DNA of 64,000 bases, taken from Ephemerocybe angulata. Lineage: Eukaryota > Basidiomycota > Agaricomycetes > Agaricales > Psathyrellaceae. Positions within the stretch are counted from its first letter, which is position 1, and each line of letters opens with the position of its first letter. The stretch spans positions 186,001 through 250,000 of the forward strand of contig JAACJK010000006.1 of assembly GCA_013368325.1 (NCBI GenBank), read 5' to 3'. The notes under the pieces were generated by a model. That model was given only the letters and a program-made list of their open reading frames with translations. It searched no databases and was not told the DNA's origin. The position numbers and the translations under genes were made by a program. Positions 21,401 through 32,877 of the stretch are shown piece by piece.

Positions 21401-24400
21401 TTCTTCTGGGACCATGTACCGATCTCCTCATCCTTTGGATCGACATCCATGTCGAAGTGGTCATCCTCGTTGGGTAACTCCTCGCCCTCGTCGTCAGACC
21501 CCGCGTCTTCGTCACCATTATACTGTGCGGCTACCTGGTTCCGCAATTGTGCATGATAGTCGTCCCGGCTATCGTAGCACTCGTGCCGGATCATAAAGTT
21601 CTGAATGATCTTCAAGTGCCGAGGTGCAAACGAATGCCTATCGAAGGCGCTCTCCCAGTCCTCCGCTGAAGACCTCAGATCCGTGGCGACCCTCCACGGT
21701 GAGAACAAGGTGAGCATAGTGCAACAGTAATAGTTTCTGTCGTCGCTGTCTGACCTAGGGAGATGAGGGCCGATGATGTTAGGCACGACGAGCTGCATCC
21801 GCCCACATCATATAGAACGCGGTGAGTATCTCTTAGTGGGTGCCCTTCCAAGTACTTAAGTAATTTAAGGGAGGGTTTCTTGATACCTACAACGTACTTC
21901 CGCACACTACACTGGATCCAGTCGTAAAGGCATACCGTGTCCAATTCAGCCGGGCGCATGACATAGTCATCCACGTTCGATTTACTCAGTATTCTTCCAT
22001 GTGATCTGGACACCGTCACCGTGTCCGTGTCCGCCGAGGGAGTGGTATCCCCACTGTCCACGTCACTGTCGGTACCATCCCCGTCGTCGGTTGGAGACTC
22101 GAACGACGAGGACAAATGCGGACCCTCGCAATCCATCGGGTCTCCACTTGTCTCGAACGTTTGGGTAATAGCGTCCCATTTTTCGAGGACATAAGAGACG
22201 TAAGGCCTCCAGTAGAGTGTCACAAAGTCATGGCTAGAATAGTGATCAGGATGACCCAGCAAGTACATTGCTGCCATGGGTCCCCCAATCTCTATCTTCG
22301 AGGTTAGTGAGTTGGCCATCTTGAGTATGAGCTTGCGGGCGGCATCGTTCTCATCCTTGCTCTCATCCTTGATATCCGGGTTTCTCTCGAACACGTCATA
22401 TATAGACGAGAAGATCTGGTACGTCTTGAGGCCGAACTTACTGATGTAATCCGCGATGTATCCAGCCGACGCCTTAACGGCTGTCCCCGACGAGAGGGAA
22501 GTGCAGTCTGTGTTACATCCAAAGAGGTAGACCATCAACTCGTTCACTGTATTAATCCACGACTCGTTCTTCTTTAGATTAATATGACCGTCAGTGTCGA
22601 TAACAGTGCTCTTGAACAACTGCCTTGGAAACCTCCCAGTGCAGACATGGTCCTTATTCAGGCAACCTTTGCCAAATACATGCTGGGTGCGGACGCCGTT
22701 CGTTATGACATCCCGCTTGTAATAACATGTATGGACATTAGAGCGGAAGAGAATGTTATCTACGGTGTCCTTGTAGTGACCAGTCCACTCAGATAGTGCA
22801 AAGCACCCGTCGCACGTACAATCGCACGATGGGGCGTCTGCATGTTGTGACCTAGCATCCGGAGGTGGGCGGGGCAGAGCCTGCGTGGGGTCATGTACCG
22901 GGGTCTCAGATTTAACGTCCGTTTCATTGGGGAGTCCGTCTGTTTGCTGCATTTTATCGGGACGCGCTGGGTCATTGGGCGATTTAGAGTCCTTAGTGCG
23001 GAAGCGTGCCTTCATGTCGTCCATGGTGCCCGTCATGAAATCCCCTGTCTGACAGCCTTCTAGATAGGCTATTAACTCTTTCACGAAATCTGAGTCTTTG
23101 GCCATTATCCGGTCTCGGACCTGCTGAGGGGACAACGCGCAAATTATCCAAATAAGCATGTGCAGATGCAAAGTCATCCGACCCTGCTGCTCCACGGTGC
23201 CATAGTACGCAGCAGTGTGGCCGAACGCTCCCGCTCGCCCTCCGGGGTCAGCCCACCGCAGTAGGTGCTTGATGAGAAGGAGAACCATGAAGTTAAAGAA
23301 CCTCGCACCTGCAACGGGGTTGTTAGATACTAGACGAGCTCTCTCCTTGTATTCTCGGATCTCCGGACTAAATGAGGTCTTTTTGTCGGCCCAATAAATA
23401 CATATAGGATGTTTGTTATCCGCGGGGGACAACGTGATGAACCACGACGGTGCGCCCCTGTACGCTATGAGGGACCATATCTCACTCCTCATGTTCTTTT
23501 TACCAGCCAGTGACCCATAGACTGAGCTGCCGACATGGTCGATCTGATCCATGAGAGCGAAACAACTCTTTTCTTCTTCGGTCTCAGGTTTTACGGTCTC
23601 TCCCTCTTGCATTCGGACGGCTATCTCCTTCGCCACAGCTGGGTTGATGTTATGTATCCTCGCGGCGACCGAGGTGAAGTTGGCTCGTTTCATGACGATC
23701 ATGCTACCGGACCGTGCTCGTTTGATCTGCTCGTCGTTGAAAGCCACAATGACGAATCGCGAGTCGGTCTGGAACCGCTTGTCATGGTACATCAGCAACC
23801 AGGTTTTCTGCGTAGACTCAGCTACTAAGCCCATCAACCTAGGATTCCCTAACCCACCGGCACCATAGGGAAATAACCAAGGGTAGAGCTGAGGGTAGAG
23901 CTGAGGGTTGTGGTACTTGGACTCTGGTGCGTCAGCCTGCCCCACAGCAAGAGCGCTCCCACCAGTACTGAGATGATGAACTGCTGCTGCCTTGCGGGCT
24001 GCTGTGGACATTGTCTCCAGATGACTTCCGATTAATCCGCTGACGACGAAGGGACATTTGCCGCCCTCGTCGGATTCGACAGGCTCCTCTACAGCATCGG
24101 TTTCGTGCATGCTCGTTGCGGCAACGTTTACACTCGCTTCCGCGGCCTCTGGACGATGCACCCACCTCACGATCGGTCCACTCACAGGATACGAGTTGAG
24201 GGTGATGTGGTCAATCTGCAGATCAGTATAGTCAACGTGATTTAGTTTTAACCACTCGAGTGCACGACCTACGGCGCTCCGACGAACGAGCATGGGAGTC
24301 CGTTCAAGGTCGTCTTCCGTCGGAGGATTAATACCCGTGAAGATAAACGCCATTACCTCATTCATCTCTGACTGTGGGGGTGGCAAGCTGTGGTAGACTT

Positions 24401-25961
24401 TCAGGGTGGGCAGAGCAAATGATATAGCGTTAGCGGTCATCTTGGAGTGAGAATACCCTATGGTACCGACGCGTACTACACATCTGTTCGTTCGGGCTCT
24501 GGCAATCAAGCACTGCTCTGCATAAGATAAGTCCGACAGAACCGACGGAACCTCCCCCACCCATAAACCATTAGCGAGCGCGTTGACCGGTCTTCGACCC
24601 TGGGCTAGACAGGAGGCGCACTTGGCGCAAACGGTGTCGACGGACTTGTCTATGACAGGTCCTGCATCGTATGTTATGGGTTCGTCGGGAGAGAGCCGCT
24701 CCTGTCGCGCGACGCCTGGTTCCACCAGAGGGTCCAGTGGACAGTCGAGAGATTCGATTGGCTTCAGTTCTGTTAGAAGGGTCAGTTGCCCACACACGGC
24801 GCAACCGGCTTCTTCAAAGCATGAAGGGCGAATATCATCGCAGAACTCTCGTATTATGGTGATCTTCTCTAAATCCGACAAAGGTGGCGGCGGGTACGGT
24901 TTGATATTAGTGTCTTCTCCGGGTTCCAAGATGACAGTCGGCGGCACCTCCGCAGTAGTGGGCGCTGGCTGCTTGCGTTCTGTCCGTACGGGATGAAAGG
25001 TCGCCCTGTAGCGGGGGCACGTATCTGTACAAGCGTGATCACCGAGAGCTAGAAGGGTATCAGCCTTCGGCGTTCGCGCAAGGGGTTTCAGTCCATGTAA
25101 CGTCGCAATCAAGCTGACCGCCGTTTTACCGGCCTTCTTCGCAATTCTCATCCAAGGTACAGCATAACACACGAGAGCGGTCCCATCCCCAACATTATCA
25201 CACCTGTCCAGTGAATCTCCAGCCGGTTCCAACTTCGTCAGGCGTGCACCAAGCGCGTATGCACCTCGACAGTCCGGTGCGATGGTCCCAAACATTTCTA
25301 TCTCCTCCAACGAGAATGGTTTCACGTTCTTCGTGGCATCGTCCATGTACTCCTGTCGTGGAGTCAACACCGATCGTCTGCGGGCCGCTGCGTTCTTGGG
25401 GGTGAACACGGCGCGATGAGGCTCGCAGTCGACGCAGACATGCGCTCGGAGCTGCGTTTCCACGTCCTGCCTTGGGCTGCCGCGAGGGACTTTAATACCG
25501 TGGACCGTCGAAATAGATTTCAACTCTGTGTAGTTGAAATGCGGCACTAGGGCCTCGAGAGCGACCATCAAGGAGAAAGAGTCGGGATTCTCAGCCAGAA
25601 TAAGGTCCTGGTTGTGTAGCGGTGTGTAGCTGACAAGGTCATAGTAAGCGTCTGAGGGCATCCGGTTCTGGGGGTCGTCAAACACCATGTATGGCGCAAG
25701 CTCAGCCCAGGTAAACTTCCTTTCAACATGGGCCCCACCCCCGACGAGAGGGGGTCGCAGAAGATCACAGGTATCAGGTAACGGGAACGCGATGGTTCGA
25801 TTCGTGGTAGAGTGCATGACAAGACGAGTCACAAATCGTAGTAGGGAGACAAGGGGCACAACGGAGCCAGGCTCGCAATGGACTATGCCAGCAAGGAAAT
25901 GGGTGGCATAGGCGTTGATCGCTAACATGACCAAACATGCCCAATTGGGCAGCGACGACAT
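18458..25961 (-). CDS. RepHel: HUH rolling-circle replicase + PIF1 helicase + USP-like peptidase, frames disrupted
   Basis: Rolling-circle transposase, read in pieces 25961..~21795, ~21798..21187, ~21240..21110, ~21130..20482 and ~20590..18458. N-terminal part: Cys-rich segments (CAVCGQ; CAKCASC) and NGLWVG. HUH motif HLHMLIW near residue 930 and Tyr motif GYIADYISKFG near 1165 (nicking and joining). PIF1 part: Walker A GMGGTGKT near 20,960, VFMDEISM, AGDFAQLPP, late motifs ASQGKTREVNVVDL and YTALSRG. After about 19.3 kb comes a separate domain: DWSCAHDSFLTIL (possible Cys box), CMGC and CSDC pairs (zinc ribbon), YRLAGVVYWGADHFAARIV (His box), as in ubiquitin-specific-peptidase-like folds. 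Clear frame breaks occur near 21,795 and 20,590; two more between 21,130 and 21,260 could be indels or unusual introns. Read as coded, it would not give one protein. Confidence 0.8.
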
Positions 25962-26072
25962 GTCTCCTCCAAGATCGGTTCGCCTTCGTGCCCATCCAAG
26001 TCAACCGTTGCGAGAAACTCTGGTAAGATATTATTGTAAAGCGCTGTCGCAACATAAGGTCGGGTATATACA

Positions 26073-26202
26073 AAGGAGTGTGTTTATGTAGTCAGACATG
26101 CGGTCGAAATAAGCGTTAAGATGAAGATGAACGAGTGAAGGAGTGTGTTTATGTAGTCAGACATGCGGTCGAAATAAGCGTAAAGATGAAGATGAACGAG
26201 TG
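26073..26202. repeat. tandem repeat, 2 x 65 bp, upstream of RepHel
   Basis: Two adjacent copies (26073-26137, 26138-26202) beginning AAGGAGTGTG and ending AACGAGTG, differing at one visible position (GTTAAG/GTAAAG). They lie 110-240 nt upstream of the RepHel start. A TATA-like GTATATAC (minus strand, about 26,071-26,064) sits at the edge. A regulatory role is inference. Confidence 0.85.
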
Positions 26203-26560
26203 TGGGGAAGGATGTAAGTACAAGCGGGTATACAACACATAACGTGCGGCGGCTTGAGTAGAAAGGAACGATGTCATGGCAAATTATGGACGGGACGGTG
26301 GATGTGGGTTTGCCGTGGATACCACTGTCCTATGCTGGAGGGGTGCCCAGCAACATAACCCAGTGGATGTTGAAGCTGACGGACCAGAACTTGGTCCTGG
26401 AATAATAAACCGTGATGGTGTGAGCTATGATGGCGAAGGAGTTGGTCGGAATTTCCTGCGTCCACCGAGGTAACGAATCCAGACGGTCAAGGTCGCGGGG
26501 AAGGTTCAAGGTGAAATCGCGACAGTCGTATACGGGGACTAAGGAACATATATAGTCAGG

Positions 26561-29500
26561 TCACGTAACACGGGGGTATCGCAGATTGGACGCACTTTCG
26601 TCATCTATCCCAAGGGTAAACGGATCCTTGGACGGTGCTCTGGCGGAGCTCGAGGACGAAGCGGTCGCGGGGCTGGGCTTAGACGGAGAATACTTTTTCG
26701 ACGAAGACGCGGATTCATTATCTGATCGGCCATGCGTCAAGAAGGTATCGATGGGAGCGTGTAGGCTACTCACCTCCAAAGACGGAGCGCGTGGTAAACT
26801 GCATCTCCTCTCGCCCGACCTGGGAGGAGAGCTCCTCTTTCGAAAACGCTGCACAGACGAAACCCACCATGCGCTCGAACTCCTGGGAATGAAACACTCC
26901 GTTCACCCTCTTCTGTTTGATACCAGTGGGCGAGGGCGCGAGGATATGCGACTCCTTTACCTGCACAGGTGCCAGACAGATCGCTACCTTCCGATCTCCA
27001 GTGTAGAGGTGGAGAACAGGGCTCGGACCCGCAAGTTCGCGAACGAGAACGTCGAGGGGCGAAATACGTGCTATGTTGATGAAGTGCCTGTGAGACTTGA
27101 AATCGATGGCGTGGATGGCAGAGCTGCAACGATAGGGTTACAGGGGGGCTACGGATAGGACAAAACACTTACTCGTAATCGAGTTCGGGACAATCCTCTT
27201 CCCAATTCGAGAACAACATGTAACCGTCGCCTCGAATGTTCGTCCACAGCTTGAAGATGCCCCTACTAGGAACGTATACGTTAGATAATGAGACGGGTGC
27301 AGAAGAAACAATCCAACTCACGGAAGGGGAGGGAGATTCTTATATAATTCCGCGAGCGCCGGGTCCTGCAAGTCGGTATCCGTGACTTGACACTCGTCCG
27401 GAAGCGACCTGAGCTTGTGAAAGTAAGCGTCACCGAGAAAGGTACCTTTCCTTGGGGTGGCTGGAGTGCTGCGCTTGATGACGGACTTGAAAGAGCGCTT
27501 GGGATTCTTGGGCGCAACGGGCGGTACCTTGGGCGCTGTAGAGGATTCCGTGGAGGGGGCGGGGGCGGGGCTAGCACCGGAGGGCGTAGCCTCCAGCGAG
27601 GCGTCCGTGCCGAGGACGGTAGATGTTTCGACGGACCGACTGGCTGCTGGGGCGGGGGCCGACTTGGACGTGCTGGCGGTCAAAGGGGTAGATGTCCTAT
27701 TACCACGCGGGACAGGGGTGGACGTCAAAGGCGCAGTGGTACCCTTCTTCTTCGAGGTGGAGGCAGGGGCGTAGTGCGCGGATGACTTCGGTGACGCGGA
27801 GGCAGGAGCGTTGTCGTCGTGCACCTCTGACGGGACGGGAGCCTTGCCTTTGGACGACGATTTATGGGGCGCGACCGCAGGGGTTGGGGCGACTAAGGGA
27901 GCCGACGCGGACTTGGACTTTCGCGGGTTTGGCTTGGTGGAGGATGCGGCAGGCGTGGAGGGGGGCATAGCGACATCCAACGACGGTTGGTCTTCATGCT
28001 GAGCAGGCGTCGTCATTGCTTTGGATGGCGATCTGACACGAGCAGGTGTGGGCGACGCAGTCGTGACTGCAACAGACCGGGATTGAGTTCCGCGAGGAGG
28101 GGGACGTTCAGCGCCGTCGTTGTGGCTCGAGGTACTGGGACGGGTGGGAGGGCGCGTGCGTGCAGGTGGGGCCTTGGCGATGGAAGGTTGAATAGCAGAG
28201 GGGGCGAGGACAGCTGGGGATGGGACCTTGACGTGGGGCTGGGTAACAGACTTCGAAGACGGCGCGGTGCGCCTCACCTTCCTCGAAGGCGTCGGGGACG
28301 GAGCGACGGGTTCACCTTCGTCCTCGTCGTCAGCAGGGGGGCGTACGACCGGGGCGGGTTCCGCAACATGGGGTTCCCTGGTGCAATGGTCAGCGAGAAC
28401 GCGGAGGACGGTATTAGGAGGTCTTACTGGGGAATGTCATCGACGTCTTCGATGAAGTGCTCGTCGCCGCCCACTTCCTCACCCGGCTCCTCTGAGAGGG
28501 CGCCGGCCCCATCGTCCTCAGCCATGGAGTCTTCGCCCTCCTCAGCTGCGTCGTCTCTAAAATAACGACATTAGCAGGAAGCAGTGACACAGAAAGGTTG
28601 GGATACCGACATGAAGGGATCTTCCAGATCGTATTCGTCGACATCTTCCTCCAGGGGAGCGGACGGATGGAGCGCTGCGGACGCTTCGCCGTCGTCTGAC
28701 CCGTCGACGGAACCGTTTACTCCATCTTCATCTACCTCAGCGGATTCTGACATCTCGTAGTCGGCGATTGGTTCGTCGACACTCGCTCCGTCTTCGACCA
28801 CGTCCATGTCCTGGTTGACGTCGCCCTCCAACGCCATATGGGGGGGTGCGCTAAAGTTATTTCCATGAGCTTTCGTACGTGTATATTAACATCACCAACA
28901 CATACCTTGAATCGTCAACGGTCGCACACCGCGGACGTTTAGCGCTGCGAGATAAGTAAGCACTACGCGATTCAAGGGAGATGACATGCACATACTTGGG
29001 CTGATCGTCGTCGCTTTCGCCGGAGGAAGGGCCGTCCGACAGCACGGCGGTGTTCTTTGCTCGGCGTCGCTTCACTGCGGTATTGACGGAGGAGTTGATG
29101 GACCTGTTGGAACGAGCGGTCAGGGCTTGAGGCATAAGAGGATGACAGGTATGCGCACTCAGCGACGGGGACAGGGGCAGGAGCACTGCTCTTTGCGCTG
29201 GAGGCACGGGTCCTGATGATGGAGGGAGCTGAGGGCTTGACACGGTTCCTAGGCGCCCGGTTGTGGTACATCGAGTCGTCGGCGTCCATGCCTACCCCGC
29301 TAATACGCAGCACCGTTTGTAAGCAAGGCGAAAGGAGGACGAGGGGATACGCACGCATCGTCCACTGAATCGTCAGCGTCTACGACGTCGCTAGCTGCGT
29401 CGTCGTCGACTTCAACTTCGACAGTGCCTCCACCTGGCTTGAACTTGGTGACGCTAACCGGGAACAACAGTGAGACGTTATCATATTCCATTCGGCTAGG

Positions 29501-29815
29501 TCTACTTACAATCCCTTGGAAGAGGAGCTAGAGGTACCGATTAGACGTGTTCGTACTGTAAAGCAATGGGGACCCGTACCTTTTGGTAGGCGAAACGGTC
29601 GCCTTGACCTTGGGGGCAGCACCACGTTTCGCTTGGGGAGCCTGCCGACCCTTACCTTTGCCAGATGTCTTCTTGGAGGGCTGCGTCAGAGGAGGTTCGG
29701 CAGGTGGCGGGGTGGCATCTGGCACGTCGGTCAAGGGCGAAGATGCGCGGGGGGCAGGGGAGGGGGACCTGGACGCTACTTCTGCGTACGTAGCCTTATT
29801 ATGAAGTTGGGTCAT
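26561..29815 (-). CDS. cargo gene 8: large Pro/Ser/Ala-rich acidic protein, 12 exons, 889 aa
   Basis: Exons: 29815..29580, 29527..29510 (18 nt), 29453..29355, 29299..29159, 29103..28996, 28944..28906 (39 nt), 28850..28611, 28556..28428, 28377..27322, 27265..27173, 27123..26774, 26721..26561; total length divisible by 3 and every phase agrees. Starts MTQLHNKATYAEVASRSPSP. Basic clusters KRRRAKN and AKRPR (possible bipartite nuclear signal) are followed by strongly acidic exons 7-8, a long disordered Pro/Ser/Ala stretch in exon 9, then a folded C-terminal part RGIFKLWTNIRGDGYMLFSNW (exon 10) and HAIDFKSHRHFINIARIS (exon 11), ending in a Ser-rich tail. Intron 7 uses donor GTCGGT, chosen because only it keeps frame. 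Function unknown; predicted nuclear. Confidence 0.72.
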
Positions 29816-30411
29816 ACTAAGGTACTTGAAAGGGCGATGATGGGGTGGAAGGAGGGTGGGGATGGGATGGGGAGGGACGAAGTTCAGAGACCCTGCAATC
29901 TATACTACCCTGATGACGCGGCTGATAACGAGGTCCGCGCAGAGAGGCGAAACAGACGGAAAGAGTCCACATGTATGCCAGGTCGATAGTAGCGTTTCAG
30001 AGGGTCGTTGGTCCGTCCGGAGAGCTTCTAGCTGGGGAGAGCGCAAGGGAGAGCGGAGCAGAAAACCGATATGGATGTAGCGCCGGGCACGGGAGCGCAA
30101 GCTGTCACATGGTCTCGGTTCCCACGAACACCCCGCCAGGACGCGAGCAGTGCCTTGGACCTTAACCTTGCGCCATATCGTGCGGACTCCTTCGCTTGCC
30201 AGGTCGCCGTTGATTTCATAGCTTAACTCTCAGCATCTTCCATGCGGCTCAGCCGGTATCAACCGCGTTAACGATGATATCCCTGAAATACATCGGAAAA
30301 CATCTCCAATCGGTTGGTGGAAGAGGGGAGGTGCAAAGGGGTCCGAATAGCGACGATTTGCACACATGGTACATTGTGGAATAGGTACTAACGACATATT
30401 TCCCCGTCGCG

Positions 30412-30418
30412 TATAAGA
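30412..30418 (+). promoter_or_regulatory. TATA box of cargo gene 9
   Basis: TATAAGA, about 67 nt upstream of the ATG at 30,479. The 29,816-30,411 interval is the divergent promoter region of cargo genes 8 and 9 and has no gene. Confidence 0.6.
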
Positions 30419-30478
30419 CGAGAATTTCGCCCCGTCCGGAAAACCAGCCGATCGAAACACACCCTCATCAAAGCATCC

Positions 30479-32105
30479 ATGAACTGCGAATACGACGCCC
30501 TGAAAGCCAGTGAGTTAACCATCAGTCCCTGCACGACACGCAATACTGAATGTCGTTACAGAGGAGGTGCTATCTGCGATCCGTCTGGATGACTATAGGG
30601 CGTCGAAGGGGGTGGAAGACGCGGCGATCGGGGGTTTGGAGCGAGTAAAGGTACGTGCAATACCCATCCGGCGTTGGGACGGGACTGAGCGCGACTGAAC
30701 AGCTGGACGGAGTTCGCGTGGTCGACTTACAATATCCACCATCTACTCGACTCCTTGAGGGTGACGAAGATTCGGAGGTGGTCTTCAAGATACAGGGCGC
30801 CATATGCGGAAAGGATCTCCCCCCTGTTATCAGCCTTCCGTACGCAATATCCTGATTCTCTGACGAAATGCCAAGTACTGAAAACGGTACAGATACGGTA
30901 CTACGTCTCCCAGCAGAATTCGCAATCTCAGGCAACACGTGAAGATAACAGGCTTCGGTTCACAGGAATTCGAAGGTTACGTCGACAAGCTCCATGACAT
31001 CCACGAAAAGTTCAGCAACCACGTCGTGGACCGTACGGTCGTCCCCTTCGATTTCCTTCCATACGAAGGTTACGCGGCACTGGACTCGCACGCAAGGTAC
31101 TTTACGGACCGGCAGCTTGTACCATACGAAAGGAGTCATCGTTTCCTTCCTGGCGTCGACCCACATCGAGTTCTGCGAAACGTCCAGCCCGACGACTTCA
31201 TTCACGGACCGGACAACGTAGTCGAGTACTGTGCGAGGACCGTCGGCGCGAACGGTGGCATAAAGTAAGCAGCGTCTACTATATCGAGAACTCGGGCACC
31301 CCTGCTGACGAACTTACCATTAGGTACTCTCCTTGCGAGCCAAGTATATTCAAGGTGGGCGACCTGGTGGAGGTTGCGTTCTCCTGCGTCGGGATACCCG
31401 TCAAAGGCCAGAGGATGCGCTTACTTCTGCAACTCCGCGGTGTGACGCTCCTTGACAATCTCGTTCGAAAGGTACGGTACCGGGCAGTTTAATCGAGGCG
31501 TTGCTGATGGTACATCTGTATATTAACAGGAGTCGGAACGACGGGATAGGCTGACCATCGCGACGGCCGTCATACACCGAACCCCGAAACGCAAGACGCT
31601 CTATCTCTCCCATTACGAACACATAGCTCCCTCTGCGAGCGTTGTGAAGCGCCAGAGGACGGAGGACGACGACCTTCAGGCGAGACTGTTCCAATCGGAG
31701 CCGCGCGGCGAGGCGTCCCTTGTAGAGGAGGGAGAGATCACCGACAAAGCTGGAGCGGGGCAAATCGACGTGGCGACTGGGGCTGATGGGGAGGCTGCTT
31801 TGGCAGACGTTATGGAAGGAGCGGTTCGGGACACCTCCGCTGGACTTCCGGACATGGAGCAGCTTGTGGAAGCCCCAGCTGAGGGCGGCGTCGATACCCT
31901 GGACGCGACGCACCTTGGGGACGGCGATGGACTCGAGGACAACGGGGAAGACGGGATGACGGAGTTCGGAGACGTCGAGGACGGCTATGACGACTTGGCG
32001 GAAGGAGAGGGCGTTGAAGTATTTGGGGAGGGCGCCGCAAGGGAGGACGCGGTTGGCCGTGTTCACGCCATCGAAGATGGTGTCGAGGCGATGAACGTTG
32101 ACTGA
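30479..32105 (+). CDS. cargo gene 9: hypothetical protein with acidic C-terminus, 450 aa
   Basis: Six exons: 30479-30509, 30562-30650, 30703-30839, 30893-31264, 31324-31471, 31530-32105; phases 1, 0, 2, 2, 0 agree. N-terminus MNCEYDALKAKEVLSAIRLDDYRASKG; middle YVDKLHDIHEKFSNH and SRHARYF.D.QLVPYERSHRFLPGVD; then IFKVGDLVEVAFSCVGIPVKGQRMRLLLQLRGVTLLDN, a beta-rich segment with the feel of a BAH-type module, HYEHIAPSASVVKRQR and a very acidic tail ending EAMNVD. It resembles a repeated mushroom hypothetical-protein family; no catalytic motif is seen. Divergent from cargo gene 8. Confidence 0.7.
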
Positions 32106-32389
32106 GGTAACGGACGTTACACTCCTTTTATTTCTGTATTTCCCATAACGTGTTTTCAACGTACGATTGCGATCGTTCCTCACAGTCTTTCACATTCCAT
32201 CTTTTCCATCTTTACATATATACTGCACACTACGTGCCATATACCTCGTTATACTCACTACCATTTAGTGTTGCCCACAATCCTTGATATCTACTCTATC
32301 TAGCTTCCTATCTGTGCACATTACCACACTCCTTTGCATATACCCATACTGATGTTGCTACATGATACTACAATACACACTTACCAGGT

Positions 32390-32845
32390 TCACGCCGGAC
32401 GGAGACGCAAGAGAACCGGAAGTGCAGCGAGGACAAAGGACGGGCACAGGGGAGAGGTGACGAGGGCTGAATGGGAGGTGCGATAACGTTGGTTTGGGAT
32501 CTGTGATAAGGTTGGTTTGACAGGCAACAGCGCCCCAGACAATGACGAAGTAAGAGGACTATGAATTGAGGAGGGACTGTGGTAGCGATGGAACATACTG
32601 GGAAAGGTCCGGCACAGGCGAGAGGCGGGCAGTATGGCAGATGTGATACGGTTGGTATGGGATATGTGATAAGGTTGGTTTGGCAGCCTAATGCGCCTCG
32701 GACATTGAGGAATTAAGACGACTACGATCTGAGGAGGAAGTGGATATGGCGATTTGCGGCAGGATGCGGCAGACGGAAAATGCCGGCTTGGCATTGATGG
32801 ATTGATGCACAGGGAGAGCTCACGGGCTTGGCGCGACGAAATGCA
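32390..32845 (-). other. open frame inside the element that could splice to the interrupted host gene
   Basis: A 151-codon minus-strand frame following an acceptor ACTCGCAG at 32,846. It is in phase 0 with the donor ATGGAT|GTAAG of exon 2 of the PD-(D/E)XK gene (exon ends at 32,926; intron 80 nt, with a TTTTGAC branch-like site). Translation would be CISSRQARELSLC..., without domain signals. It may be exon trapping by the element end, or chance. Confidence 0.35.
32436..32756. repeat. imperfect tandem duplication, about 168-bp period, near the right end of the element
   Basis: Two diverged copies (about 32436-32592 and 32604-32756) share GGCACAGG.GAGAGG, a motif TGTGATAAGGTTGGTTTG, and AGGA.T.TGA.GAGG blocks. 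It is a subterminal repeat, a common place for transposase-binding or replication-initiation sequence; the role is inference. Confidence 0.7.
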
Positions 32846-32863
32846 CTGCGAGTGTAACCGAGT

Positions 32864-32877
32864 CAAAATGCCTCGGA
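32864..32877 (-). repeat. terminal copy of the asymmetric inverted repeat (element 5' end)
   Basis: On the RepHel strand the element starts TCCGAGGCATTTTG here, immediately after the host base T. The inverted partner is at 10,390-10,405. Confidence 0.75.

Larger units (their letters stand above)
10353..32877 (-). mobile_element. Helitron2/Helentron-like rolling-circle element with multigene cargo (22.5 kb)
   Basis: Boundaries come from an unoccupied copy of the same locus. There, CTAACAATCCG (36,866-36,875, plus strand) is continuous; here CTAACAA (to 10,353) is followed by foreign sequence and AATCCG resumes at 32,877. Two adenines are shared, so ends are uncertain by 1-2 nt. On the RepHel sense strand the element starts TCCGAGGCATTTTG at the right and ends CCCACAGGT at the left, inserted between two T residues. 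A 16-nt inverted repeat, ATTCCGAGGCATTTTG, is at the very right end and about 37 nt inside the left end (asymmetric TIR), with a hairpin between the left copy and the terminus. There is no target-site duplication. All this matches Helitron2/Helentron biology. Inside are a RepHel gene and nine other genes. Confidence 0.85.

Noticed and set aside
18458..25961. Several independent genes in place of one RepHel
   Set aside because: The pieces are collinear with a single Rep-PIF1 protein and homology continues across the frame changes.
28228..28565. Plus-strand frames opposite cargo gene 8
   Set aside because: Low-complexity Gly/Arg translations antisense to a 1056-nt exon; no start context or splice logic.
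10353..32877. Starship-type giant element
   Set aside because: No tyrosine-recombinase (DUF3435) captain and no terminal duplication; the enzyme is HUH/PIF1 and the ends fit a rolling-circle element.
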